Assembly: GCF_002749615.1 (NCBI RefSeq)
Contig: NZ_CP024201.1
Coordinates: 496,001 to 560,000 of the forward strand
From: Caulobacter mirabilis
GTDB taxonomy: Bacteria; Pseudomonadota; Alphaproteobacteria; Caulobacterales; Caulobacteraceae
Length of the DNA stretch: 64,000 nucleotides
Direction: 5' to 3'
A model generated the notes under the pieces. The model was not told the origin of the DNA. It saw only the letters and a list, made by a program, of their open reading frames with translations, and searched no databases. This document shows positions 52,583 to 62,284 of the stretch, piece after piece (positions within the stretch are counted from its first letter, which is position 1; each line of letters starts with the position of its first letter). The position numbers and the translations under genes were made by a program.

Positions 52583-53070
52583 TCGTGAAGATTCTCATCG
52601 GCGCGGCGCTGCTGCTCGCCCTCGTCGCGGGCGGAGTGGCCCTCCTGGGGCTGACCGCGCCGCGGGACCATGTGGCGACGGGCGAGGCCGTGATCGGCAA
52701 GCCGCCGGCCGCGGTCGCGGGGCTGATCCGCGATCCGAGCGGCTATTCCGTCTGGCGCAAAGGCGTGGCGGTGTCGGATATCCGGCGCGAGGGCGGCGCG
52801 GTGTTCTGGCGTGAGACCAGCCATGGCGACGCGGTGGATTACCGGCTGGAGGAGGAGATCGCCGACGCGGGCTTCCGCAGCACGATCCTCACCAAGGGCC
52901 CCTGGGGCGGTTACTGGATCATCACCCTGACGCCGGAGGGGGCGGGGACGCGCGTGCGGATCACCGAGCGCGGCTTCGTCGACAATCTTATTTTTCGCGG
53001 CCTGGGCCGCTTCGCCTACCGCTACGACGCCAGCCTGAAGGCCTATCTCGCGGCCCTGGCGAGCGCCTAG
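52579..53070 (+). CDS. SRPBCC family protein with N-terminal membrane anchor
   Basis: A 163-residue protein. A hydrophobic N-terminal helix (IGAALLLALVAGGVALLGL) is followed by a polyketide-cyclase/START-like domain (HVATGEAVIGKPPAAVAGLIRD, and RITERGFVDNLIFRGLGRF at the end). These bind hydrophobic ligands. It is coupled to the MarR gene and converges on the nucleotidyltransferase gene with a four-base stop overlap. Confidence 0.82.
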   Translation: MIVKILIGAALLLALVAGGVALLGLTAPRDHVATGEAVIGKPPAAVAGLIRDPSGYSVWRKGVAVSDIRREGGAVFWRETSHGDAVDYRLEEEIADAGFRSTILTKGPWGGYWIITLTPEGAGTRVRITERGFVDNLIFRGLGRFAYRYDASLKAYLAALASA

Positions 53071-53648
53071 TCCCGGTCGAACACCGTGATCTCGGGCCAG
53101 CGCTCGCGCGCCGAGCGGATCACCTTGTCCCAGCCCTTGGCCCGGGGGCGGTTGGGGTTGGGCCGGATGGTCATGGCGAACAGATCATCCAGGCCGAACG
53201 GCGCCTCGATGGTCAGTCTGTCGTCCGCCTCCAGCCGGACGCCGACGCCGAAGCAAGGGGCGACGAACCGGCCCAGGGCCTCGGCGCTGCTGTGCAGCGG
53301 TTCGTAGGGTTCGCCGAAGTGATCCTCGAACCACAGGTGCACGCGCGCCTGGTTCCGCACCTCGACCTGCTGGTCATAGGGCGGCGGGAAGTAGGCCTCG
53401 GCGCGCTTGATATGCACGTCCTCGCCTTCGTAGGTGGTGTCCGAGGCGTCGTGATAGGCGAGGTCGTAGTCCTTGATCCCATGGTCCGGATCGCGGCCCG
53501 TCTGGTGGTTCCAGACCTTCTGGTACACCGCGCCGGACACGACCAGCCAGTCAGGCAGGTCCAGCTCGCGGGCCAGCCGCAGCACCGTCATCAGCGAATC
53601 CGAGCCGCGGACGATCGTCTCCAGGCGCTGTTCCAAAGTCTCGGTCAT
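53067..53648 (-). CDS. Nucleotidyltransferase family protein (DUF925)
   Basis: A 193-residue protein: LDLPDWLVVSGAVYQKVWNHQTGRDPDHGIKDYDLAYHD, with the metal-binding Asp pair of the Pol-beta superfamily in DYDLAYHD, and VRNQARVHLWFEDHFGEPYEPLHSSAEAL. The substrate is unknown. The start at 53648 overlaps the thiD stop by ATGA, so it follows thiD in one operon. Confidence 0.87.
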   Translation of the reverse strand: MTETLEQRLETIVRGSDSLMTVLRLARELDLPDWLVVSGAVYQKVWNHQTGRDPDHGIKDYDLAYHDASDTTYEGEDVHIKRAEAYFPPPYDQQVEVRNQARVHLWFEDHFGEPYEPLHSSAEALGRFVAPCFGVGVRLEADDRLTIEAPFGLDDLFAMTIRPNPNRPRAKGWDKVIRSARERWPEITVFDRD

Positions 53649-54451
53649 CGCAGCGTCCAGCCGTGATCGAGGGGGCCGTGTCCGGCGCCGAACCCGGGCG
53701 CGCGCAGCATGGCCTCGTGTACATAGTTCCAAGCCCGGGCGACGGCCTCGGCCAGAGGCAGGCCCTGGGCCAGGCCCGCGGCGCAGGCGGAGGCCAGGGT
53801 GCAGCCCGTGCCGTGGGTGTGGCGGGTTTCGATCCGCTCGCCCTCGAACAGCGTCTCGCCTGCGGACGTGATCAAGACATCGACGACCCGGTCGCCGGGC
53901 ACATGGCCGCCCTTCATCAGGACCGCCTTGGCGCCCAGGGCCAGCAGGACCTCGCCGGCGCGGCGCTGGTCGTCCAGCGAGGCGACGGCCAGGCCGGTCA
54001 GGGCCTCCGCCTCCGGCGCGTTGGGCGTCAGCAGGGCGGCGCGGGGGATCAGCAGGGTCTTCACCGCCGCGACAGCCTCGGCCGCCAGCAGCGAAGCCCC
54101 GCCCTTGGCGATCATGACCGGATCGATGACGGCCGGGGCGTCCGGAGCGGAGTCGATCAGCCGAGCCACGACCTCGACGGTCGCGGCGTCGCCCAACATG
54201 CCGGTCTTGATGGCGTCGGCGCCGATGTCGTCCAGCACGGCGCGGCCCTGCGCCTCGATGATGCCCAGCGGCACGGCGTGGACGCCGGTCACCCCGAGGG
54301 TGTTCTGAACCGTGATGGCGGTGATCGCGGTGGCGGCGTAGCCGCCGAGGGCGGTGACGGTCTTGATGTCGGCCTGGACGCCGGCCCCGCCGCCGCTGTC
54401 CGAGCCGGCGATGATCAGGACGCGGCCCTTGTGGGATTCGGGAGCGCTCAT
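53645..54451 (-). CDS. thiD: Hydroxymethylpyrimidine/phosphomethylpyrimidine kinase
   Basis: A 268-residue ThiD: IIAGSDSGGGAGVQADIKTVTALGGYAATAITA at the start, VIDPVMIAKGG in the middle, and the anion hole THGTGCTLASACAAGLA. It phosphorylates HMP and HMP-P in thiamin synthesis. The start at 54451 (MSAPES) is taken; a longer frame crosses the divergent kptA promoter region. It precedes a nucleotidyltransferase gene on the same strand. Confidence 0.94.
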   Translation of the reverse strand: MSAPESHKGRVLIIAGSDSGGGAGVQADIKTVTALGGYAATAITAITVQNTLGVTGVHAVPLGIIEAQGRAVLDDIGADAIKTGMLGDAATVEVVARLIDSAPDAPAVIDPVMIAKGGASLLAAEAVAAVKTLLIPRAALLTPNAPEAEALTGLAVASLDDQRRAGEVLLALGAKAVLMKGGHVPGDRVVDVLITSAGETLFEGERIETRHTHGTGCTLASACAAGLAQGLPLAEAVARAWNYVHEAMLRAPGFGAGHGPLDHGWTLR

Positions 54452-54530
54452 GACGCGGTTGTAGCGGCGGTGTCGCCCCGTGTCCTCACCCCGCGTGGAA
54501 AGCGCGCGTGATGGGCGGCCGGCGCCTGGC

Positions 54531-54551
54531 TCGCATGACGGCGTCATGCGA
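54531..54551. promoter_or_regulatory. Perfect palindrome upstream of kptA
   Basis: TCGCATGAC-GGC-GTCATGCGA has 9-base arms with a 3-base spacer. It is 11 bases before the kptA ATG, between the divergent thiD and kptA genes. A good operator candidate for an unknown regulator. Confidence 0.6.
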
Positions 54552-54561
54552 AAGGCGCGGC

Positions 54562-55101
54562 ATGACTACTGATGACAAGACCCTATCCAAGACCCTGTCC
54601 TACTGGCTCCGGCACCGGCCGGACGCCGGAGGGTTGACCCTGGACGCCCAAGGCTGGGCGTCCACGGATGCCCTGCTGTCCGCGCTGGGGCGCGAGCACG
54701 GCGCCGATTTCGACCGTCTGCTGACGGTGGTCGAGACCAACGACAAGCAGCGGTTCGAGTTCAGTCCCGACCTGGAGCATATCCGGGCGCGCCAGGGGCA
54801 TTCGATTGACGTCGAGCTGGCGCTCGAACCGACCGCGCCGCCGGCGCAACTGTTCCACGGTACGGTGGACCGCTTCCTCGACGCCATCCGAGAGGGCGGC
54901 CTCAAGAAGATGCGGCGGCATCATGTGCATCTCTCGCCCGACGTCGCGACGGCCGAGCGCGTGGGCGCCCGCCGCGGCAAGCCCGTGATCCTGGTCGTCG
55001 ACGCCGCGCGGATGGCGGCGGACGGCCATCTGTTCTTCGTCGCCGGCAACGGGGTCTGGCTGACCGACGCGGTTCCGCCGGACTACATCGCGCCCGCATA
55101 A
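54562..55101 (+). CDS. kptA: RNA 2'-phosphotransferase KptA/Tpt1
   Basis: A 179-residue KptA. Motifs are SKTLSYWLRHRPDAGGLTLD at residue 8 (contains the conserved Arg-His), HIRARQGHSIDVEL, LFHGTVDRFLDAIREGGL and MRRHHVHLSPDVATA. It removes an internal 2'-phosphate from RNA by transfer to NAD+. In bacteria it lacks a tRNA-splicing role, so the natural substrate is uncertain. The start at 54562 (MTTDDK) is preferred over longer frames. An ArsR-SRPBCC operon follows. Confidence 0.92.
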   Translation: MTTDDKTLSKTLSYWLRHRPDAGGLTLDAQGWASTDALLSALGREHGADFDRLLTVVETNDKQRFEFSPDLEHIRARQGHSIDVELALEPTAPPAQLFHGTVDRFLDAIREGGLKKMRRHHVHLSPDVATAERVGARRGKPVILVVDAARMAADGHLFFVAGNGVWLTDAVPPDYIAPA

Positions 55102-55128
55102 TATATGCGTTGACAGTTATATAACTGT
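55095..55128. promoter_or_regulatory. Double palindrome, ArsR operator
   Basis: CGCATA-ATA-TATGCG (55095-55109) and the perfect ACAGTTATATAACTGT (55113-55128) lie side by side. A TTGACA hexamer (55110-55115) overlaps the second, so repressor binding would block RNA polymerase. The ArsR gene starts 17 bases further. Confidence 0.75.
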
Positions 55129-55145
55129 ATGGGCATGTGTCGGCC

Positions 55146-55457
55146 ATGGACATCGTCTTCGAAACCCTGGCCGAGCCCAATCGCCGCCGTATCCTTGACC
55201 TCCTGCGGGAGGGGGAGCGGCCGGCGGGGGATCTCATCGGCGCTCTCGGCATCAGCCAGCCGAACGTCTCCAAGCATCTGCGAGTGCTGCGCGAGGCGGA
55301 CCTGGTGGCTGTGCGGCCCGAAGGGCGGCAACGGCTGTACAGCGTCAACGCCGCCCGGCTGGCGGCGATCGACGCCTGGCTGGCCCCGTACCGACGGTTC
55401 TGGTCTTCGAAGCTCGACGCCCTGGAGGAGCACCTGGACCGGGAGAACCCGCAATGA
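55146..55457 (+). CDS. ArsR family regulator (SRPBCC-coupled)
   Basis: A 103-residue winged-helix regulator: MDIVFETLAEPNRRRILDLLREGERPAGDLIGALGISQPNVSKHLRVLREADLVAVRPEGRQRLYSV. It has no metal-site Cys, and belongs to the group that pairs with SRPBCC/AHSA1 proteins. ATG 55146 is the family start; GTG 55137 is also in frame. Its stop overlaps the next gene by ATGA. Autoregulation through the palindromes upstream is likely. Confidence 0.9.
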   Translation: MDIVFETLAEPNRRRILDLLREGERPAGDLIGALGISQPNVSKHLRVLREADLVAVRPEGRQRLYSVNAARLAAIDAWLAPYRRFWSSKLDALEEHLDRENPQ

Positions 55458-56002
55458 CCCACGCCACCCTGACCGTCCCGACCCCGCTGCCGCCCGACGC
55501 CGGTTCCTGGCGCGAGGTGGAAGGCGGCTACGAGCTGCGCTTCGAGCGCCGCCTGCGCCATGCGCCTGATAAGGTCTGGCGCGCCATCGCCACGCCGGAA
55601 GGCATCGCCTGCTGGTTCGCCAAGCCGGACATGGAGATGAAGGCCGGCGGCCGCTACGATCTGCGCTTCGACCACCCCTGCACCGACACCTGGACCGAAG
55701 AGGACCAGGCTCGGGTGCGGCCCAACTCCATCCTGGTCTACGATCCGCCCCGGGTCTTCGAACACACCTTCGACGGGGACCACGTCGTGCGCTGGGAGTT
55801 GAACGCAGACGGCGACGGGACCTGGCTGGTGATGACCCACCACGTGCCGTCGAAGGACGTCGGCTCGATGACCAGCTACCTCGGCGGCTGGACCCAGCAC
55901 CTGCGGGGCCTGGAAGCCGCGATCCTGGGCCAGGCGACTTCGTGGAACTGGGACGACTGGCGCGCGCTAAAGGCGACGTACGACGAACAGCTGAAAGTCT
56001 GA
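55454..56002 (+). CDS. SRPBCC (AHSA1-like) protein
   Basis: A 182-residue AHSA1/START-fold protein (ELRFERRLRHAPDKVWRAIATPEGIACWFA, then FEHTFDGDHVVRWELN, and LGGWTQHLRGLEAA). These proteins bind hydrophobic ligands; their role is unknown. It is the second gene of an ArsR-SRPBCC-SRPBCC operon, coupled by ATGA to the regulator. Confidence 0.87.
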   Translation: MTHATLTVPTPLPPDAGSWREVEGGYELRFERRLRHAPDKVWRAIATPEGIACWFAKPDMEMKAGGRYDLRFDHPCTDTWTEEDQARVRPNSILVYDPPRVFEHTFDGDHVVRWELNADGDGTWLVMTHHVPSKDVGSMTSYLGGWTQHLRGLEAAILGQATSWNWDDWRALKATYDEQLKV

Positions 56003-56005
56003 TCG

Positions 56006-56491
56006 ATGGCTGACGACGCCAAGAGGCCGGTCGCCGAGGCGGCCATGCTGATCCGCCGTCCGGTCGCGGAGGTCTTCGAGGCCTTCGTCGACCCGGCGAT
56101 CACGTCCCGCTTCTGGTTCACGCGGGGAAGCGGGCGGCTTGAGCCGGGCGCCCGCATCCGCTGGGACTGGGACATGTACGGCGTCGGCGACGAGGTGGTG
56201 GTGAAGGCGGTCGAACCGCCTCGCCGCCTCCTGATCGACTGGAACTACAACGGGACCCTGACGCCGGTGGAGTGGACCTTCGAACCGCGCGGCGACGGCG
56301 CGACCAAGGTCACGGTGGTCAACAGCGGCTTTGGCGGCGACTTCGCGGCCTGCGCACAGGACGCGCTCGACTCCACCGGCGGCTTCGCCCTGGTCCTGGC
56401 CGGCGCCAAGGCCTGGCTGGAGCACGGCCTCGAGCTGGGCCTGATCGAAGGGCGGCATTCGGACAGCCTGGTCGAGGGCTGGTCCCGCTAG
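56006..56491 (+). CDS. SRPBCC (AHSA1-like) protein
   Basis: A 161-residue AHSA1-type protein (LIRRPVAEVFEAFVDPAITSRFWFTRGSG, WDMYGVGDEVVVKAVEPPRRLLIDW, and a closing helix KAWLEHGLELGL). It begins three bases after the preceding SRPBCC gene, so the operon carries two divergent members of the family, perhaps as ligand-specific variants. Confidence 0.88.
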   Translation: MADDAKRPVAEAAMLIRRPVAEVFEAFVDPAITSRFWFTRGSGRLEPGARIRWDWDMYGVGDEVVVKAVEPPRRLLIDWNYNGTLTPVEWTFEPRGDGATKVTVVNSGFGGDFAACAQDALDSTGGFALVLAGAKAWLEHGLELGLIEGRHSDSLVEGWSR

Positions 56492-56514
56492 CTTCGAACT
56501 CCTAGGTTGCGGGG

Positions 56515-57051
56515 ATGTGCGACTTCATCAGCCTTGTTGTCGATGGCGGCGACGCGTCGATCATCGACGCCGCCATGAGAGCGGCTGGGCGCAAGGCGCA
56601 TCCAGCCGACAAGCCCTTCCTTGAAGCTTCGTTGAAGCCCGGCGAGCGGGCTTTCTGGACGACGACGAAGATGTGCGACTGCGGCACGGTGCTCGGCCAT
56701 CCCGGTATAGATGACGTCGACGAAAGGGCGAGAGAAGCCCGGGAGCGAGTGCGTATGCGCCGCAAGGGCTGGAGTGAAGCCCGGATCGAAAGAGCGTTCG
56801 CCGATCGGGCGAGGGCGGACGCCTTGGCGACGCGAAAACATGCGGTTGATAGTTTCGACCAGTGGAGCGCCGCCTTGACCGGCGTGCTTGCCACGCCCGG
56901 CGTCCGGGCCGCTGGGCTTTTGCTGTGCAGCTATGACAGCAATGGAAGCGACGTGCGCCGCGACTGGCCGGTCCATGCTCCGATCATCGAGGGGCTCCGA
57001 TCCCTGCGGAAGGGCGAGCTGCTGATGTTCCCCGCCCAGGTGGCGCGCTAG
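56515..57051 (+). CDS. Unrecognised protein with Cys-rich N-terminal part
   Basis: A 178-residue soluble protein that I do not recognise. It begins MCDFISLVVDGGDASIIDAA and has a KMCDCGTVLGHPG segment near residue 53 that could bind a metal. A charged helical part follows (DERAREARERVRMRRKGWSEARIERAFADR) and then a possible helix GLLLCSYDSNGSDVRRDWPVH. Its stop overlaps by four bases that of the convergent ArsR gene. Function cannot be stated. Confidence 0.65.
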   Translation: MCDFISLVVDGGDASIIDAAMRAAGRKAHPADKPFLEASLKPGERAFWTTTKMCDCGTVLGHPGIDDVDERAREARERVRMRRKGWSEARIERAFADRARADALATRKHAVDSFDQWSAALTGVLATPGVRAAGLLLCSYDSNGSDVRRDWPVHAPIIEGLRSLRKGELLMFPAQVAR

Positions 57052-57362
57052 CGCTCGCCCTTCGACGCCGCGATCTTGGCGCTCTCGCGCTTCAGCGGCT
57101 TGGACACGGGGCAGACCTCCTGGACGAAGTCGTTCAGGGCGTTGACCATGTTGTCCGGGGTCAGACGGTAGTGGACGAACTGGCCGCGCTTCTCGCTCTC
57201 CACCAGCCCGGCGGCCTCCAGGATCGACAGGTGCTGCGACACCGCCGGCTTGGACATCTCGAACCGCGACGCGATCTCGCCCGCCGTCAGCTCGCTGTGG
57301 GCGAGGTAGGCGAGGATCTTCCGGCGGACCGTCGAGGAGAGGGCTTCGAACACGCGCTGCAT
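57048..57362 (-). CDS. ArsR/SmtB-type regulator (SdpR-like)
   Basis: A 104-residue winged-helix repressor: MQRVFEALSSTVRRKILAYLAHSELTAGEIASRFEMSKPAVSQHLSILEAAGLVESEKRGQFVHYRLTPD. It lacks the CxC metal site, so the effector is probably not a metal. A perfect 20-base palindrome lies 12 bases before its start. The neighbouring membrane and desaturase genes are divergent, so they are candidate targets. Confidence 0.9.
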   Translation of the reverse strand: MQRVFEALSSTVRRKILAYLAHSELTAGEIASRFEMSKPAVSQHLSILEAAGLVESEKRGQFVHYRLTPDNMVNALNDFVQEVCPVSKPLKRESAKIAASKGER

Positions 57363-57373
57363 GCTCCGAATTT

Positions 57374-57393
57374 AAGGGATTAGCTAATCCCTT
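57374..57393. promoter_or_regulatory. Perfect 20-base palindrome, ArsR operator
   Basis: AAGGGATTAGCTAATCCCTT is a perfect palindrome between the ArsR gene and the divergent membrane/desaturase genes. A degenerate TTAAGG-N6-CTAATTA occurs about 25 bases further. Confidence 0.75.
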
Positions 57394-57465
57394 GCAATTT
57401 CTCGCGCGTAGGTATTTAAGGAAAAAACTAATTACCAACTCGATGAGAGGGGCTTGGAGGTGTCG

Positions 57466-58023
57466 GTGCGGGGTGAAGCGGGCCGGGGCGGCTGGGGTCA
57501 ACGCGCACGGCGCAACATCACACCGGCTCAGGCCGTCATCGCGATGGCCGTCGGCGCGGGCTGGGGCGCAGGGCTGATCCACGGCGGACTGATTGTGGTG
57601 GTCTTGTTTCTGATGGTCAGCGACCCGGTCCTGGGGATCATCAACCTCCTGCTTGTCACAGCCTCCATCCCGCTCAGCTTGGCGGTTTGGGGCGTCGGAC
57701 TGGTCTTGGCGACGCCCGGCTGGTTCCTGCTGCATCGGCTCGGCGTGAGGAGCCGTTTCGTGGCGGCCGTCTACGGAGCGACGCTGGCGTTCGCCGCTGT
57801 CCTCGGCGTCCTCACAGGCGGCTTTGACCTGATCCCGCCGGAACCGGGGTCAAGCTACTCGGCCTCCGCCTACGGCATTCCGACGGTGATCGACGATCGT
57901 CTGACGCCCTACGGCTGGTTCGACGCGGCGCGAACCTCGAGCGTCATCGCGCTGGTCGCCGCGATCGTCGGATGGGTGGTGGCGCACGTCGCCTATTCGC
58001 CGCCGAAGGAGCCGGCGGCGTGA
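57466..58023 (+). CDS. Membrane protein upstream of a desaturase
   Basis: About 185 residues with four membrane helices (AVIAMAVGAGWGAGLIHGGLIVVVLFLM; LGIINLLLVTASIPLSLAVWGVGLVL; FVAAVYGATLAFAAVLGVLTGG; SVIALVAAIVGWVVAHVA). No family is recognised. Three starts are possible: TTG 57454, GTG 57460 and GTG 57466; the last has GGAGG at the best spacing. Its stop overlaps the desaturase start (TGATG), so the two are coupled. Confidence 0.72.
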   Translation: MRGEAGRGGWGQRARRNITPAQAVIAMAVGAGWGAGLIHGGLIVVVLFLMVSDPVLGIINLLLVTASIPLSLAVWGVGLVLATPGWFLLHRLGVRSRFVAAVYGATLAFAAVLGVLTGGFDLIPPEPGSSYSASAYGIPTVIDDRLTPYGWFDAARTSSVIALVAAIVGWVVAHVAYSPPKEPAA

Positions 58024-58940
58024 TGACGGGTCATGATCACGACGACGATCCCTACGCCGTCCACTCCGTGATCGAGGGCTCGGACGACGACGCCGTCGCC
58101 GGCCGGGTGGTCTGGGACCCGGCCCACTCGCTCTGGAACGGCGGCATGCTCCTGGGGACCGTCGTGCTGGCGCCGCTGTTCTTCAGCTGGAGCGCTGTGG
58201 CGGTGTTCCTGCTGACGACCGGCTTCACCCTGCTGGTCGGCCATTCGGTCGGCTTTCACCGGCGGCTGATCCACGGCAGCTTCAAGGCGCCGCGCTGGCT
58301 GGACTACGCGATGATGTGGGTCGGGACGCTGGTCGGAATGAGCGGCCCGCTCTGGATGATCGCCGCCCACGACCTTCGCGACTGGGGCCAGCGCCAGCCA
58401 GGTTGCCATCCCTACCTGTCGAATCGGGCGGGCTTCTGGACCGACTACGGGTGGAACCTGCATGGCCGGCTGGAGCTCGCCAACCCGCCGCGGGTGGAGT
58501 TGCCGCGGGCCATCGCCGACGACCGGTTCTACCGTTTCCTCGAGCGCACCTGGATGCTGCACCAGCTGCCGGTCGCTGGCGGCCTCTACCTGCTGGGCGG
58601 CTGGTCTTGGGTGGTGTGGGGCGTCTGCGTGCGGGTCTGCGTGTCCGTGACGGGGCACTGGCTGGTCGGCCGGTTCGCGCACCGGACGGGACCGCAGAGC
58701 TGGCTGGTGACGACCTCCGGCGTCCAGGCCCACGACGTCCCCTGGGCCGCCGTCCCGACCATGGGCGAGGCCTGGCACAACAACCACCACGCCTTCCCCG
58801 GTTCGGCGAAGCTGGGACTCTATCCGGGACAGGCCGACTGGGGGTTCGCCTTCATCCGCCTGCTGGAGCGGTGCGGCTTGGCCTGGGACGTCCGCACCCC
58901 CGAGACTCTGCCGCCGCGCGAGGAACTGGCGCGGGCCTAG
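58023..58940 (+). CDS. Fatty acid desaturase (acyl-CoA or lipid desaturase)
   Basis: A 305-residue membrane di-iron desaturase-like enzyme with about four helices. The first His box is HSVGFHRRLIH and the third is HNNHHAF. In place of the usual second HxxHH there is HDLRDWGQRQPGCH, a variant found in a branch of alphaproteobacterial desaturases. It introduces a double bond in acyl chains, or a related reaction. It is coupled to the membrane protein gene. The stop overlaps the convergent folP gene by four bases. Confidence 0.87.
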   Translation: MTGHDHDDDPYAVHSVIEGSDDDAVAGRVVWDPAHSLWNGGMLLGTVVLAPLFFSWSAVAVFLLTTGFTLLVGHSVGFHRRLIHGSFKAPRWLDYAMMWVGTLVGMSGPLWMIAAHDLRDWGQRQPGCHPYLSNRAGFWTDYGWNLHGRLELANPPRVELPRAIADDRFYRFLERTWMLHQLPVAGGLYLLGGWSWVVWGVCVRVCVSVTGHWLVGRFAHRTGPQSWLVTTSGVQAHDVPWAAVPTMGEAWHNNHHAFPGSAKLGLYPGQADWGFAFIRLLERCGLAWDVRTPETLPPREELARA

Positions 58941-59758
58941 CCCTCGACCGCCGCCTGAACCTTCAGCGCCTGGACCATCTCGCGGACGTCGTGGACGCGG
59001 ACCGCCGCGGCGCCGGCCCGAGCGCCGTGCAGATGGACAGCGATCGAACCGCCCAGGCGGTCGGTCGCTTCCGTCGCCGTCGGGTCGATTCCGGCGATGA
59101 ACCGCTTGCGGCTGGCGCCCAGCAGCAGCGGATAGCCGTGTCCGCACAGCCGGGGCAGGGCGGCGAGCAGGGCGAGGTTGTGCGCGACCGTCTTGCCGAA
59201 GCCGATGCCGGGATCGAGCCAGATCTTCGCCCGCGCCACCCCCGCCGCCTCGGCGACGGCGGCGCGGTCGAGCAGAAAGGCCTCCACCTCGCCCACGACG
59301 TCGTCGTAGCGGGGGGCGTCCTGCATGGTGCGCGGCTCGCCCAGCATGTGCATCAGGATGACCTCGCAGCCGAGTTCGGCCGCGACCGCCGGCGCGTCCG
59401 GCGAGAAGCGCAGGGCCGCGACGTCGTTCCAGATCGTGGCGCCGGCGGTCGCGGCCGCCCGGGCCACGGCCGGTTTCATGGTGTCGATCGAGATCGGGAT
59501 GTCGCTCTCGGCCCGGATCGCTGTGATCAGAGGGGCGGTGCGCGCGATCTCTTCCGTCTCGTCGACCGGGGCGGCGCCCGGCCGTGTCGACTCGCCGCCG
59601 ATGTCGAGAAGGTCGGCGCCCTCGGCGATGAGCCGCCGAGCATGGGTCAGGGCCTCGCCGTGGCCGATGAAACGCCCGCCGTCCGAGAAGCTGTCCGGCG
59701 TGACGTTGACGATCCCCATGACCCGGGTTCGCAGGACGGCCGTGGCCGATCTCGTCAT
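58937..59758 (-). CDS. folP: Dihydropteroate synthase
   Basis: A 273-residue FolP: GIVNVTPDSFSDGGRF at residue 14, ADLLDIGGESTRPGA about residue 48, ISIDTMKPAVA, WNDVAALRF (N-D-V), GIGFGKTVAHN and LLLGASRKRFI. It condenses pterin pyrophosphate with PABA in folate synthesis. A YbjN gene ends one base before its start on the same strand, and ftsH is further upstream; ftsH-folP linkage is common in proteobacteria. Confidence 0.95.
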   Translation of the reverse strand: MTRSATAVLRTRVMGIVNVTPDSFSDGGRFIGHGEALTHARRLIAEGADLLDIGGESTRPGAAPVDETEEIARTAPLITAIRAESDIPISIDTMKPAVARAAATAGATIWNDVAALRFSPDAPAVAAELGCEVILMHMLGEPRTMQDAPRYDDVVGEVEAFLLDRAAVAEAAGVARAKIWLDPGIGFGKTVAHNLALLAALPRLCGHGYPLLLGASRKRFIAGIDPTATEATDRLGGSIAVHLHGARAGAAAVRVHDVREMVQALKVQAAVEG

Positions 59759-59759
59759 C

Positions 59760-60227
59760 CTACCAGTCGATGTACTTGGTGAAGTCGTCGATCATGCCGG
59801 TCCAGACGCCGAAATCGTCGTCCAGCCCCGAGATCGTGCGGCCCGCGTTCACGTTCACGTCGTACTCGACGTAGGGATCCATCTCCTTGTCGAGATAGCC
59901 CTTCAGGTAGCGGTGCTCGCGGTTCCAGGCGTTGATCTTCTCGAGCGTGAAGCCGTCCTTCAGGTCGAATCCCGCCGAGAACTGGATCGCTTTGCAGCGC
60001 GAGGCCGCGCAGTCGTAGAAATGGATGGCGAAGTTGACGCCGCCGGCGGCGCTGTTGATCTTCGGGTCGCCCTGGGAGTCCTTGGTCAGTTCAGCCTTGT
60101 AGCCGCTCTTGTGCAGCCAGCTGACGACCTCCTGGGCGGTCATGCCGTCCTTGTGGATGGTCTGGGCGGCGGCGGCGCTTGAGATCGCGGCCAGCGCGAC
60201 GCCGGCGGCGAGAATGACAGCCTTCAT
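59760..60227 (-). CDS. YbjN domain protein, secreted
   Basis: A 155-residue protein with a signal peptide (VILAAGVALAAISSAAAAQ). The mature part is YbjN-like (MTAQEVVSWLHKSGYKAELTKDSQGDPKINSAAGGVNFAIHFYDC, and KINAWNREHRYLKGYLDKEMDPYVEYDVN). The Cys pair in YDCAASRCKAI may form a disulfide. Function is unknown; the location is periplasmic. It lies between ftsH and folP in one orientation. Confidence 0.85.
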   Translation of the reverse strand: MKAVILAAGVALAAISSAAAAQTIHKDGMTAQEVVSWLHKSGYKAELTKDSQGDPKINSAAGGVNFAIHFYDCAASRCKAIQFSAGFDLKDGFTLEKINAWNREHRYLKGYLDKEMDPYVEYDVNVNAGRTISGLDDDFGVWTGMIDDFTKYIDW

Positions 60228-60312
60228 CGGAACCCCTCGTCAGATCCTGAGGCCCGAGGTCTAACGCCGGCCGGAGACAGCGCCAAGGTCTCTCCGGCCG
60301 GCGGCTGTGGTC

Positions 60313-62214
<1,902 letters not shown>

Positions 62215-62284
62215 CCGCTCAAAGTTCCTGTGTTGCCGTCCAAAGATAGGACGGCGGCGTCCATTTCGCCACGCGCGCGATTCG

